This document shows positions 9,863 to 18,384 of a DNA stretch of 64,000 bases, one piece after another (positions within the stretch are counted from its first letter, which is position 1; each line of letters starts with the position of its first letter). Below the pieces are notes generated by a model. The model had not been told where the DNA came from and ran no database searches. It saw only the letters and a program-made list of their open reading frames with translations. Made by a program: the position numbers and the translations under genes. Source of the stretch: Mesorhizobium loti. Lineage in GTDB: Bacteria; Pseudomonadota; Alphaproteobacteria; Rhizobiales; Rhizobiaceae. The stretch lies in contig NZ_LPWA01000101.1 in NCBI RefSeq assembly GCF_001510895.1, positions 52,698-116,697 of the forward strand, read 5' to 3'.

Positions 9863-11035
9863 ATGGCGAAAGACGGCAGCGAGATCGGCATCAACACGCG
9901 GCTTGCCCATTCCGGCAACGATCCGCGCGACTATTTCGGCTTCGTCAATCCGCCGGTCGTGCATGCCTCGACCGTGCTCTATCCCAACGCCGCCGCGATG
10001 GCCTCGCGCAGCCAGAAATACACCTATGGCACGCGCGGCACGCCGACCATGGATGCCCTCACGCTGGCCGTCGATGCTCTGGAGGGTTCGGCCGGCACGA
10101 TCGCGGTGCCGTCCGGCCTCGCGGCGGTGACGGTTCCGCTGCTGACCTTCGTTTCGTCCGGCGAGCATTTGCTTATCGTCGATTCGGTGTACCATCCGAC
10201 GCGGAATTTCGCCGACACCATGCTGAAGCGCCTCGGCGTCGAGGTCGAATATTACGATCCGCGCATCGGCGCCGGCATCGCCCAGCTGATCAAGGCCAAC
10301 ACCAAGGTGGTGTTCACCGAATCGCCGGGATCGAACACCTATGAGGTCCAGGACATTCCAGCGATCGTAGAGGCCGCGCATGCGGCAGGCGCCATCGTCA
10401 TGATGGACAACACCTGGGCGACGCCGCTCTATTTCAAGCCGCTCGACCATGGCGTCGACATCTCGATCCATGCGGCGACCAAATATCCGGCCGGCCACTC
10501 GGACGTGCTGCTCGGCACGGTTTCGGCGAACGAGGCCTGCTGGAAGCAGCTCTATGAAGGCTTCTGCACGCTGGGATGCTGTTCCGGGCCGGACGACGTC
10601 TACCAGGTGCTGCGCGGCCTGCGCACCATGGGGGTCAGGCTCGAACATCACCGGAAGAGCGCGCTTGAGATAGCGCGCTGGCTGGAGGAGCAGCCGGGCG
10701 TGGCGCAGGTGCTGCATCCGGCGCTGGAAAGCCACCCGGACCACGCGCTGTGGAAGCGCGACTTCTGCGGTTCGAGCGGCATCTTCTCGATCGTGCTCAA
10801 CGGCGGCGGACAAAAACAGCAGCACGCCTTCCTCGACGCATTGAAGATCTTCGGCCTCGGTTATTCCTGGGGCGGCTATGAGAGCCTTGCCGTGCCGGTC
10901 TTCCTCGGCGACCGCACTATCGCCAAGGGCTCCTATGCCGGCCCGCTGATCCGCCTGCAGATCGGGCTGGAAGATGTCGAAGACCTCAAGGCCGACATCC
11001 GGCGCGGGCTTAAAGCGGCGGCCGAAGCGGGCTGA
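9863..11035 (+). CDS. metC: Cystathionine beta-lyase (PLP-dependent, MetC-like)
   Basis: 390-residue Cys/Met-metabolism PLP enzyme. Conserved segments: INTRLAHSGNDP at the N-terminus, the substrate Tyr and Arg region YTYGTRGTPTMDAL, the phosphate-binding AGTIAVPSGLAA, and DNTWATPLYFKPLDHG preceding the PLP lysine in HAATKYPAGHSDVLLG. These enzymes cleave cystathionine to homocysteine, pyruvate and ammonia. The S-H after K-Y-P-A-G fits MetC rather than gamma-synthase, but side activities are common. The reading frame is open far upstream. The ATG at 9863 (MAKDGSEIGINT) was chosen by similarity, and the ATG at 9824 is possible. Confidence 0.88.
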   Translation: MAKDGSEIGINTRLAHSGNDPRDYFGFVNPPVVHASTVLYPNAAAMASRSQKYTYGTRGTPTMDALTLAVDALEGSAGTIAVPSGLAAVTVPLLTFVSSGEHLLIVDSVYHPTRNFADTMLKRLGVEVEYYDPRIGAGIAQLIKANTKVVFTESPGSNTYEVQDIPAIVEAAHAAGAIVMMDNTWATPLYFKPLDHGVDISIHAATKYPAGHSDVLLGTVSANEACWKQLYEGFCTLGCCSGPDDVYQVLRGLRTMGVRLEHHRKSALEIARWLEEQPGVAQVLHPALESHPDHALWKRDFCGSSGIFSIVLNGGGQKQQHAFLDALKIFGLGYSWGGYESLAVPVFLGDRTIAKGSYAGPLIRLQIGLEDVEDLKADIRRGLKAAAEAG

Positions 11036-11242
11036 CCGCTTCCCAAGTAGATTCCGCAAACGCTCCTAACGCCTTGGCGCAATTGAGAAAGCGGAGGCCG
11101 CTGGCGGTATCCCGCTCGCACCGCATACGCAATAATATTTTCCCCTGCCGCGAATATACGGATTGGTTTGGCTTCCAAATCCGTGGCTTCGACGGCATTG
11201 CGAGCAGCGCAAATTCCAGCCATTTGATCCCAAGGGCCTACC

Positions 11243-12328
11243 ATGGCGTTCCGCCTCTTCGTTCCGATCCTTGCCGGCGCGACGCTGCGCGAACGGTTGC
11301 TTGCCTGCATCGGCGCCACCATCGGCATCGCGCTGACCGGCGTGATCAGCGGGCTCGCCATGGGTAGCGGCGCGCATGTGGCGATGCTGGTGGCGCCGAT
11401 GGGCGCTTCGGCCGTGCTGCTCTTTGCCGTGCCGTCGAGCCCGCTGGCGCAACCTTGGTCGATCATCGGCGGCAACACGATCTCGGCGCTGGTCGGCGTG
11501 ACGGTGGCGCATTTCGTGCACAACCCGGTGATCGCGTCGGGGCTGGCGGTGGCGCTCGCCATTGCCGCCATGTCGTTCACGCGCTCGCTGCATCCGCCGG
11601 GCGGTGCCGCGGCCCTCACCGGCGTGCTCGGCGGGCCGGCCGTGATCAGCGCCGGCTTCCTGTTTCCCTTCGTGCCGGTGGCGCTGAACTCGATCATACT
11701 GGTGACGCTCGGCTTCCTGTTCCACAAGCTGTCGCGACGCAACTATCCGCATGTGCATGTTCCCATGGCCAACAGCCACGGCACCGCCGACCGGCCGCCG
11801 GCCGAGCGTGTCGGCTTCCGGCCCGAGGATGTCGATGCCGCCCTTGCGGCGCTGGACGAAACTTTCGACATCGACCGCGACGACATCGAAAGGCTGCTGC
11901 GCCAGGTCGAACTGCAGGCGATGGTGCGCTCGCAGCGCACGCTGCTTTGCCAGGACATCATGTCCCGCGACGTGATCTCGGTGCCGGAGGATGCCAGCGC
12001 CGAGGAGGCGCGCAAGCAGCTTCTCGACCACAATATCCGCACTTTGCCGGTGATCGACGCCGAGGCAAGGCTGGTCGGCGCGGTCGGTCTGCGCGAGCTG
12101 ACGGGAGCGACCGACACGGTGAAGGGCGTGATGTCCAAGGCCAGCACCGCCTCGCCCGACACGCCGGCGATGAGCCTGCTGCCGGCGCTGACCGACGGGC
12201 GCAGCCACGCCGTGGTGATCGTCGACGCCGGCCGGCATATTCGCGGCCTGATCACCCAGACCGATCTTCTCGCCGCCGCCGCGCGTGTGCAGGCTGCAGA
12301 CAGGCCGCCGCTGAAAGCTGTAGCATAG
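11243..12328 (+). CDS. HPP family membrane protein with C-terminal CBS domains
   Basis: 361 residues. The first 170 or so form an HPP membrane domain with about four helices, including the defining motif LHPPGGAAALTG near residue 116. The rest is cytoplasmic: a linker, then two CBS motifs (CQDIMSRDVISVPEDASAEE and the following repeat ending HIRGLITQTDLLAAAARVQA). CBS pairs bind adenosine nucleotides and often gate transporters. Some HPP proteins in plants and cyanobacteria transport nitrite. A transport role here is inference from the family. Confidence 0.88.
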   Translation: MAFRLFVPILAGATLRERLLACIGATIGIALTGVISGLAMGSGAHVAMLVAPMGASAVLLFAVPSSPLAQPWSIIGGNTISALVGVTVAHFVHNPVIASGLAVALAIAAMSFTRSLHPPGGAAALTGVLGGPAVISAGFLFPFVPVALNSIILVTLGFLFHKLSRRNYPHVHVPMANSHGTADRPPAERVGFRPEDVDAALAALDETFDIDRDDIERLLRQVELQAMVRSQRTLLCQDIMSRDVISVPEDASAEEARKQLLDHNIRTLPVIDAEARLVGAVGLRELTGATDTVKGVMSKASTASPDTPAMSLLPALTDGRSHAVVIVDAGRHIRGLITQTDLLAAAARVQAADRPPLKAVA

Positions 12329-12419
12329 CGCCGGCTGGAACCCAGAAAGCTCGGGAACCTTTTGCCGGCGGGCGCATCCAATCCCAGGATGCAATGCCTG
12401 TCCGGGAGATCGGGACGCG

Positions 12420-13118
12420 ATGAGGAAGCCCGCACTGCAAGCTAACGCGAGTTCGACGGCGGAGACCGGCGACATGGCGCTGGTGCGCCGCGCGCTGTCG
12501 CGCGAAGCGGATGCCTTCCGCTTGATCATCAAGACGCACAATCAGCGGCTCTACCGCATCGCGCGCGGCGTGGTGCGCAACGACGCCGAGGCCGAGGACA
12601 TCGTGCAGGAAGCCTATATGCGCGCTTTCGCCAGCCTCGACGCCTTTCGCGGCGATGCCTCTTTGGCCACCTGGCTGTCGCGCATCGTCATCAACGAGGC
12701 ACTCGGCCGGCTGCGCAAGAAAAAGCGCATCGTGGCGATGCCCGACAATCCGGAGGCGCAGATCATCCGGTTTCCCCTGAACCCAAACGACTGGAATCCA
12801 AGCGACGATCCGGAGCGGACGATGGCGCAGCGGCAGATCCTAAGGCTCGTCGAACGGGCGACCGACAGCCTTCCTGATGTCTATCGCACCGTGTTCGTCG
12901 CCCGCGTCATCGAGGGCCTGAGCATCGAGGAGACCGCCGACCTGCTCGGCATCAGGCCGGAGACGGTCAAGACCAGGCTGCACCGGGCGCGTAGCCTGGT
13001 GCGCAAGGCGCTCGACGACGAGATCGGCCCGGTGCTGCTCGATGCCTTTCCTTTCGCCGGCCGCCGTTGCGAGCGGCTGACGCAAGCGGTGATGAAGAGG
13101 CTGGGGTTCGGCGATTGA
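12420..13118 (+). CDS. ECF-type RNA polymerase sigma factor
   Basis: 232 residues. Sigma region 2 spans about residues 35-105, with IARGVVRNDAEAEDIVQEAY (the DAED/Q-EAY signature) and FRGDASLATWLSRIVINEAL. Region 4 spans about 140-200, with LPDVYRTVFVARVIEGLSIE and the helix-turn-helix ETADLLGIRPETVKTRLHRA. Region 3 is absent, as in ECF factors. No anti-sigma gene is adjacent, so the signal is unknown. The next genes are a DUF4142 protein and a cupredoxin, which may be its targets. Confidence 0.93.
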   Translation: MRKPALQANASSTAETGDMALVRRALSREADAFRLIIKTHNQRLYRIARGVVRNDAEAEDIVQEAYMRAFASLDAFRGDASLATWLSRIVINEALGRLRKKKRIVAMPDNPEAQIIRFPLNPNDWNPSDDPERTMAQRQILRLVERATDSLPDVYRTVFVARVIEGLSIEETADLLGIRPETVKTRLHRARSLVRKALDDEIGPVLLDAFPFAGRRCERLTQAVMKRLGFGD

Positions 13119-13150
13119 GTTCGTCGCCCCGCCTTAACGCCCAAGGCTGG

Positions 13151-13200
13151 CGGGACAGCCACCCCCTCTGTCCGGCCGGACAGAGGGGGGTGGGGCGGGA
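13151..13200. repeat. Intergenic palindromic repeat (family C, copy 1)
   Basis: A perfect 28-base palindrome (arms 13162-13175 and 13176-13189) sits within CGGGACAGCC...TGGGGCGGGA. Similar CCCCCTCTGnCC(T)GCCGG cores recur at 51593-51655 and, as an inverted pair, at 53147-53315. It resembles rhizobial intergenic mosaic elements, but that name was not verified. Confidence 0.75.
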
Positions 13201-13326
13201 ACTCGGCGTAGCAGGTACTCCCCAGAAGCAAAAAACATCGGGAACGTTTCTCCCCTTCCCGCATCCAATGGCCGTCAACACCAGATGAAGCCCCGAGGCC
13301 TTGCGCCGCAGGGCAAAGGAGATGCC

Positions 13327-13851
13327 ATGTTTATCCGACCGACCGCAGCACTCGCCGCGTTCCTCCTAGTCAGCGCCGCCCCGCTGGCCGAGGCGGCCGA
13401 GAAGCCCACCGACCCACAGATCGCCCATATCGCCTACACCGCCGGCACGATCGATATCGAGGCGGCCAAGCTGGCGATCAAGAAATCGAAGACCAAGGAA
13501 GTCGTCGATTTCGCCAAGGACATGGAGCGCGACCATGAGGCGGTGAACAAGCAGGCGCTCGACCTGGTGAAGAAGCTGAAGGTGAAGCCGGAAGACAACG
13601 CCACCAGCCAGGCGCTGACCAAGGCGGCCGAGGAAGAGCGCGCCAAGCTGGCAAAGCTCACGGGTGCCGCCTTCGACAAGGCCTATATCGAGAACGAGGT
13701 GGCCTATCACAAGCAGGTCGACGACGCGCTCGAAACGCTGCTCATCCCCTCGGCCAGCAATGCCGAGCTGAAGAGCCTACTGGAAACCGGCCTGAAGATC
13801 TTCCAGGGGCATGAGCAGCATGCCGAACATGTCGCCGGCTCGCTGAAATGA
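13327..13851 (+). CDS. DUF4142 domain secreted protein
   Basis: 174 residues. The start at 13327 follows GGCAAAGGAG by 5 bases, and upstream in-frame starts would precede the signal peptide. Signal peptide about 1-22 (MFIRPTAALAAFLLVSAAPL, cut near AEAAE). The mature part is a helical ferritin-like bundle typical of DUF4142 (PQIAHIAYTAGTIDIEAAKL, FAKDMERDHEAVNKQALDL, GHEQHAEHVAG). His and Glu residues recur on the helices, so metal or oxidant handling is possible but unproven. The stop overlaps the cupredoxin start by ATGA. Confidence 0.9.
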   Translation: MFIRPTAALAAFLLVSAAPLAEAAEKPTDPQIAHIAYTAGTIDIEAAKLAIKKSKTKEVVDFAKDMERDHEAVNKQALDLVKKLKVKPEDNATSQALTKAAEEERAKLAKLTGAAFDKAYIENEVAYHKQVDDALETLLIPSASNAELKSLLETGLKIFQGHEQHAEHVAGSLK

Positions 13852-14162
13852 GGGCGAGCGCGTTATCGCTGCTCGGCTCGCTGGCGCTGGCGCTCATCGC
13901 CTCGCCGGCGCTCGCCGCCACGATCGAGGTGACGATCGACAAGCTGGTCTTCTCGCCGGCAAGCGTTGAGGCCAAGGTCGGCGACACGATCGAGTGGGCG
14001 AACAAGGACGTGATCGCCCACACCGCTACCGTGAAAGGCGGCTGGGAGGTGATGATCCCGCCGAAATCGAAGGGCAGCATCACGCTCAAGGAAGCGGGAG
14101 CGGTCGATTATTTCTGCCGCCTCCACCCCAACATGAAGGGTCATCTTGAGGTTTCGCCCTGA
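13848..14162 (+). CDS. Small periplasmic cupredoxin (plastocyanin/azurin-like)
   Basis: 104 residues with a signal peptide (residues 1-23, ends ASPALA). The mature domain has the blue-copper pattern: first His in DVIAHTATVKGG, then Cys, His and Met in YFCRLHPNMKGHLEV near the C-terminus, which are the four type 1 copper ligands. It should carry one electron in the periplasm. It is translationally coupled (ATGA) to the DUF4142 gene, and the pair follows an ECF sigma factor. It overlaps the convergent enoyl-CoA hydratase gene by 22 bases. Confidence 0.92.
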   Translation: MRASALSLLGSLALALIASPALAATIEVTIDKLVFSPASVEAKVGDTIEWANKDVIAHTATVKGGWEVMIPPKSKGSITLKEAGAVDYFCRLHPNMKGHLEVSP

Positions 14163-15010
14163 CCCGCCGCCCGGTCGAGCCGAAGCGAGGCGTGTCTTGC
14201 CTCGCTCGGCCGGTGCGTCCAAGAGCCGTCATAGACGGGCTGGCGCCGCTCGATCCAGGCGCCAAGCCCTTCGCGGAGATCGGCGGTCGGGGCCATGCGG
14301 GCGAACTGCTCGGCCTCGACCAGCAGGCCCTCGGCGATGCTCAAGTTGATGCCGCGCGCCACGGCGGTGAGGATGCTCGCCACCGCCGGCTGCGAATGGC
14401 GGATGATGCGGTTGGCAAGGTCGAAAGCCGCCGGCATCAGCTCTTCATGCGGCACGACCTGGTTGACGAGGCCGAGCTCCAGCGCCCGCGCGGGCGAAAA
14501 GGCCTCGCCGGTCAACAGCAGCTCCAGCGCCCGCTTGCGCCCGGCAAGCCGCGGCAGGCGCTGCGTGCCGCCGAAGGTCGGCGGCATGGCGAGTTTTATT
14601 TCGGGCTTGGCGAACAGCGCCCGGTCGCTGGCGATCGCCAGCGGCACCGCTTCGGTGATCTCGCAGCCGCCGCCGAAGGCGAGCCCGTTGACGGCGGCGA
14701 TGACCGGCTTGCGATAGGATTCCAGTCGCGCCGTCAGCCGCTGGCCGCGCATGACGAAATCACGCAGTGCCACATCCGCGCCTTCGGCGACGCTCACCGA
14801 GAATTCATGGATGTCGGCGCCGGCCGAGAAGGCGCTTTCCCCTGCCCCGGTTAGGATCACGGCGCGCACGGCATCGTCAGTCTCGAGACGATCGAGGATC
14901 GCCAGCAGGCGGTCAATCAAAGCGTAATTCAGGGCGTTGAGTTTTTCGGGGCGGTTGAGCGTCAGCACCGCGACGCGGTCGCGGATCTCGCAAAGCACAA
15001 GGTCGGTCAT
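14141..15010 (-). CDS. Enoyl-CoA hydratase/isomerase family protein
   Basis: 289-residue crotonase-fold protein, longer than the usual 260 because of a C-terminal extension. The oxyanion-hole segments are GAGESAFSAGADIHEFS (about residues 54-70) and NGLAFGGGCEITEAVPLA. The two catalytic glutamates of true hydratases appear to be present, in GGGCE and in FAKPEIKLAMPP. It acts on a CoA thioester, probably in fatty-acid or branched-chain breakdown, substrate unknown. SD AGGAAGAAACG precedes the ATG at 15010. Divergent TetR gene suggests control by that regulator. Confidence 0.9.
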   Translation of the reverse strand: MTDLVLCEIRDRVAVLTLNRPEKLNALNYALIDRLLAILDRLETDDAVRAVILTGAGESAFSAGADIHEFSVSVAEGADVALRDFVMRGQRLTARLESYRKPVIAAVNGLAFGGGCEITEAVPLAIASDRALFAKPEIKLAMPPTFGGTQRLPRLAGRKRALELLLTGEAFSPARALELGLVNQVVPHEELMPAAFDLANRIIRHSQPAVASILTAVARGINLSIAEGLLVEAEQFARMAPTADLREGLGAWIERRQPVYDGSWTHRPSEARHASLRLDRAAGQGETSR

Positions 15011-15066
15011 CGTTTCTTCCTTTCGGCGTAAGAACGGCCCGCAAAGGATCAGCTTTCAGCTTGTTT

Positions 15067-15088
15067 GTATATTCACTAGTCGGTATAC
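15067..15088. promoter_or_regulatory. Palindromic operator candidate for the TetR regulator
   Basis: GTATA (15067-15071), TTC, the self-complementary ACTAGT, CGG, TATAC (15084-15088): a 22-base dyad in the 85-base gap between divergent hydratase and tetR genes. Position and symmetry fit a TetR operator controlling both. Inference. Confidence 0.55.
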
Positions 15089-15095
15089 TTGATGG

Positions 15096-15680
15096 ATGAG
15101 CGAAAAGGCTAATCCCACCAGAAAACGCCTCGTCGACGCGGCGGCAAAGCTCTTCTATGCCGAAGGCATCGGCCGCGTTAGCGTCGATGCCGTGGCGGAA
15201 AAGGCGGGGCTTACCAAGCGCACGCTCTACTACCACTTCAAGAGCAAGGACGAGCTGATCACGGCCTATCTCGACAGCCGCGACCAGCCGAACCTCAAGC
15301 AGATGGCCGGCTGGTTCGAGGCCGCGGAAGGCGGCGCGGACAAGAAGGTCACGGCGATCTTCACCCACCTGGCGCGCGTGGCGCGGCACGTCAAATGGAA
15401 GGGCTGCGGCTTCCTGCGCACGGCCGCCGAACTCGCCGCGATGCCTGGACATCCGGCGGTGAAGGCCGGCTCGCGCCATAAGAGCAATTTCGAGAAATGG
15501 CTGGCGGGCGAGCTTTCAAGCCATGGCGTGCGCGAGCCGAAGATGCTGGCGCGCGAGATCGTGCTTCTGATGGACGGCGCCTTTTCCAGCATGCTGATCC
15601 ACCACGATCCCGACTACATCACGGCCGCCGGCCACGCCGCCGCGACGCTGGTGCGGGCGCGCTCCCCAGACAAAGACTGA
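15096..15680 (+). CDS. TetR/AcrR family transcriptional regulator
   Basis: 194 residues. The N-terminal helix-turn-helix is clear: RLVDAAAKLFYAEGIGRVSV, then DAVAEKAGLTKRTLYYHFKSKDELI (residues 31-55). The C-terminal ligand domain is variable and includes KWKGCGFLRTAAELA. It probably represses the divergent enoyl-CoA hydratase gene through the palindrome at 15067-15088, released by an acyl-CoA or similar ligand. The ligand is unknown. Confidence 0.92.
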   Translation: MSEKANPTRKRLVDAAAKLFYAEGIGRVSVDAVAEKAGLTKRTLYYHFKSKDELITAYLDSRDQPNLKQMAGWFEAAEGGADKKVTAIFTHLARVARHVKWKGCGFLRTAAELAAMPGHPAVKAGSRHKSNFEKWLAGELSSHGVREPKMLAREIVLLMDGAFSSMLIHHDPDYITAAGHAAATLVRARSPDKD

Positions 15681-15738
15681 CCACCGCCCGCTTGGAACGC
15701 GGCCGGCAGGCATGGTATCGCAAAGCCGGGAGGCGGCG

Positions 15739-16452
15739 ATGCGTGTCATTTTCCGATGTGATCCGATGTTGGTCGAGCATTTGCCGCGCCCGGTCCCGGC
15801 GCGCGGCGCCCTGCCGGATTGGTTGCGAGCGATGCCCGCCACCGCCTATTCGGCGATCCATGGCCGCGACATTCGCACGCTCAAGCAGTGCCCGCCGGTG
15901 GTCGACGCGATGACCTATGGCTTCATGGTCCTGCTGCCCTGCGACGTCATCGTCGACAAGGGAAGGTTTTCCTGGGACTGGAGTATCCCCGACCCCGTCA
16001 CCGGGAACCACCCCCGGGCGCCGCTGAGTTTTCACACGCCGGGGCAGCTCGCCGGCAGCCCGTTCGCCAAACCAGGCCAGGCCGCGCTCAAATTCAACAG
16101 CTTCTGGACCATCGAGGTCGAGGACGGCTGGTCGCTGTTCGCGACACACCCGGTCAATCGCGAAGATCTTCCCTTCAGGCTGGTGACGGGCCTGGTGGAT
16201 TCGGACCGGTTCAGCGATGGCGGCATCAATTTCCCGGCGGTCTGGAAAGAACCCGAATTCTCCGGCGTGCTCAGCAAAGGAACTCCGATCGCGCAGTGCT
16301 TCGCGGTTCCGCGGGTCGTGCCGAGGCTGGAATACGAAGTGTTCGACGAAAAACGGCAGGCCGCCTATACGCAGACGGTCGCGGATGTCCTGTCAACGCC
16401 GGGCGTCTACCGCAAGCGGTTTCGCGCCAGGCGTGGCCGCGTCATCGAGTAG
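15739..16452 (+). CDS. Conserved hypothetical protein
   Basis: 237 residues, cytoplasmic by appearance, with no signal peptide or TM helix. The ATG at 15739 follows GGGAGGCGGCG. The sequence is rich in Trp, Pro and Phe: RPVPARGALPDWLRAMPATA, DWSIPDPVTGNHP, FNSFWTIEVEDGWSLFATHP and GGINFPAVWKEPEFSG. It resembles uncharacterised proteins occurring widely in alphaproteobacteria, and the HPVN and WTIEVEDGWS segments suggest a beta-rich fold. The function was not recognised. The 103-base repeat begins right after its stop. Confidence 0.65.
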   Translation: MRVIFRCDPMLVEHLPRPVPARGALPDWLRAMPATAYSAIHGRDIRTLKQCPPVVDAMTYGFMVLLPCDVIVDKGRFSWDWSIPDPVTGNHPRAPLSFHTPGQLAGSPFAKPGQAALKFNSFWTIEVEDGWSLFATHPVNREDLPFRLVTGLVDSDRFSDGGINFPAVWKEPEFSGVLSKGTPIAQCFAVPRVVPRLEYEVFDEKRQAAYTQTVADVLSTPGVYRKRFRARRGRVIE

Positions 16453-16555
16453 AGCGGTTCAGCGTTTGATAGAATCGCCGAACCGCTCTACCCTTTTGTT
16501 CTCACGCAATTCCGGACGGAAAACCGCTGCTCACTTTTCCTGGAATTGCTCTAGT
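16453..16555. repeat. Palindromic repeat (family A, copy 1)
   Basis: AGAGCGGTTC...GAACCGCTCT forms a stem of about 10 bases, followed by ACGCAATTCCGGACGGAAAACC and TCCTGGAATTGCTCT, in which GCAATTCC and GGAATTGC pair. A copy about 90 percent identical lies at 45608-45711, and a decayed copy at 29317-29373. The far end enters the TPR gene and supplies its last codons and stop. Confidence 0.85.
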
Positions 16556-17363
16556 GAGCGGCGCAGCGCTTCCTCATCGAGCCACAGCCGGCCGCTTGGC
16601 GCGGAGGTGAGAGCCATGGCGATGACGCCGAAGGTGGATGGGCTGAGACGATAGCTTTTGAATAGGCCGCCATCGCCCCGTCGAGGTCGCCGGTTTCCTG
16701 CCGGACGACGCCGAGATTGACCGCGGCTTCGGAAGCGTCCGGGCTCATCTCCAGCACGCGTCGATAGGCCTCGGCGGCGGCGTCGAACCTGCGCATGTCC
16801 TGACGAACCAGCCCGAGATCGAACCATTGGGCCGGGTGTCCGCCACCGGCGACGGCGCGTTCGAGGAAGCCCTCCGCCTCGGCAGGCGCACCGCGTTGCC
16901 ACGCCAGGCGTCCAAGACGCGCCATTGCCTCGACGGATACCGGATCCCGTTGCAGGACAAGTGTCCAGGACGCGCCTGCTGCCGCGGCATCGCCTGCCTG
17001 ATCGAAGGTGCGTGCCCGTTCGACCAGGATGTCCGCATGAGATGACCGCCTTGCCGCGCGATCCAGGAACTGCAACGCCGCCTCGAACCGGCCTTCGGCT
17101 CGCGCAATCCTACATGCCAGGATCAAGGCCGGCACATTGTCCGGACGAGCGGCGAGACTCGCCTCGATGCGCGCGCGAGCCCCCGGCAGGTCCGCCTTGG
17201 CGAACAACAGAGCCGCCAGAAGATGGCAAAGCGCCGGGTCGCCCGGATGCCGCGTCAGGCCGAGTTCGCACAGATCCATCGCCTGGCCGTGATCGCCGGA
17301 ATTGAAGGCAGCCACCGCGCGGCGGATCAGATCGTCGCTATCGCTTTGACTCGCGCTGATCAC
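16531..17363 (-). CDS. Tetratricopeptide repeat protein, frameshifted as sequenced
   Basis: About 277 residues. Successive TPR helices with the pattern A-A--LG-----G---EA: VAAFNSGDHGQAMDLCELGL, LAALLFAKADLPGARARIEA, LVLQRDPVSVEAMARLGRLA, LGLVRQDMRRFDAAAEAYRR, LGVVRQETGDLDGAMAAYSK. Near 16653 one base is missing. The next frame continues the last repeat as YRLSPSTFGVIAMALTSAPS and ends LEQFQEK at 16531. The final residues are encoded by repeat A. No other domain is visible. TPRs act as protein-protein scaffolds, and the partner is unknown. Confidence 0.85.
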
Positions 17364-17430
17364 TGATTTGAAGCTCCCTTTTCTCGGCTAGGAAATAGCG
17401 CTGGCCCTTCTTGCTCCAGAAGCCAAACTA

Positions 17431-18282
17431 TCATCGCGGCGGCCGGCGCGGGCGGCGCTCGGGCGCCAGGATCGAGAGAGCGAGGCCGGTCGGCACGCGC
17501 AGTTCGGGGAAAGGCGCCACCAGCGAGCCGGCGGCCAAAGCGCGCGACACCAGCGCCTCATGTCCCATCAGCACACCGGCGCCGTCGACGGCCGCCTGCA
17601 CTGCCATGCTGTAGAGCGAGAACTCGGAGCCGGTCTCGATCGACGGGCCCTTCACGCCCGCCGCCTCGAACCACAGGCTCCAGTCCTCGGTCCAGGTCGT
17701 GTCCCAGAGCAGGAGCTGCGAGGAAAGATCGGCTGGCGTCTTCAAGTGCCTTGCCAGCGCCGGCGCGCAGACGGGGAAGATCACGTCGTCGCAGAGTTTT
17801 GACGAGCGGCCGCTGCCTGGCCGGGTGAGGAAGATGGCAAGGTCGAAGGGCTCGCGCCGGAAATCCGGCGGCTCCTCCAGCGCGTGTATCGAGGGGCGAA
17901 GCGTAGGATGAGCGGCGCGCAGCGCCGGCAGGCGCGGCGCCAGCCAGAGCTGGGCGATGGAAGGGAGTGCCGCGATACTGACTTGTGGCTTTGGCGCCGA
18001 GATGCGCAGTTCCTGGACAGCGAGCCCCAGGGCGTCGAAGGCGGTGAAGAAGGAAGGCAGCGCCGAGCGGCCGGCCTCGGTGAGATGCAGCCCTTGCGCG
18101 TGGCGCACGAAGAGTGGCGAGCCGAGCCAGGCTTCCAGCGCCTTGACTTGATGCGACACGGCGGCAGGCGTGACACCGAGTTCGTCCGCCGCCTTGGCGA
18201 AGCTTTCATGCCGCGCCGCCGCCTCGAAGGCCCTGAGCGCATTGAGCGGCGGCATGCGCGGTCGCGGCGGATTGACGGCCAT
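17431..18282 (-). CDS. LysR family transcriptional regulator (GcvA-like)
   Basis: 283 residues. Winged HTH at residues 12-70: LNALRAFEAAARHESFAKAA, then DELGVTPAAVSHQVKALEAW. The effector domain follows, with the GcvA-like pattern ending GVLMGHEALVSRALAAGSLV. It lies 102 bases downstream of the LivK-like gene on the same strand and may regulate that transporter, the SHMT-like gene and the divergent hydroxylase operon. Its inducer is unknown. Confidence 0.92.
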   Translation of the reverse strand: MAVNPPRPRMPPLNALRAFEAAARHESFAKAADELGVTPAAVSHQVKALEAWLGSPLFVRHAQGLHLTEAGRSALPSFFTAFDALGLAVQELRISAPKPQVSIAALPSIAQLWLAPRLPALRAAHPTLRPSIHALEEPPDFRREPFDLAIFLTRPGSGRSSKLCDDVIFPVCAPALARHLKTPADLSSQLLLWDTTWTEDWSLWFEAAGVKGPSIETGSEFSLYSMAVQAAVDGAGVLMGHEALVSRALAAGSLVAPFPELRVPTGLALSILAPERRPRRPPR

Positions 18283-18384
18283 CGTCCGGCTTTTCCCCCA
18301 AGCTGTCCGCGGCCGGTACCGGCCGCGGCAATGCTTCCAACGAAGAAGCGCCGGCAGCCTGCGCCAGCCGCCGGCGCCTCTAGT

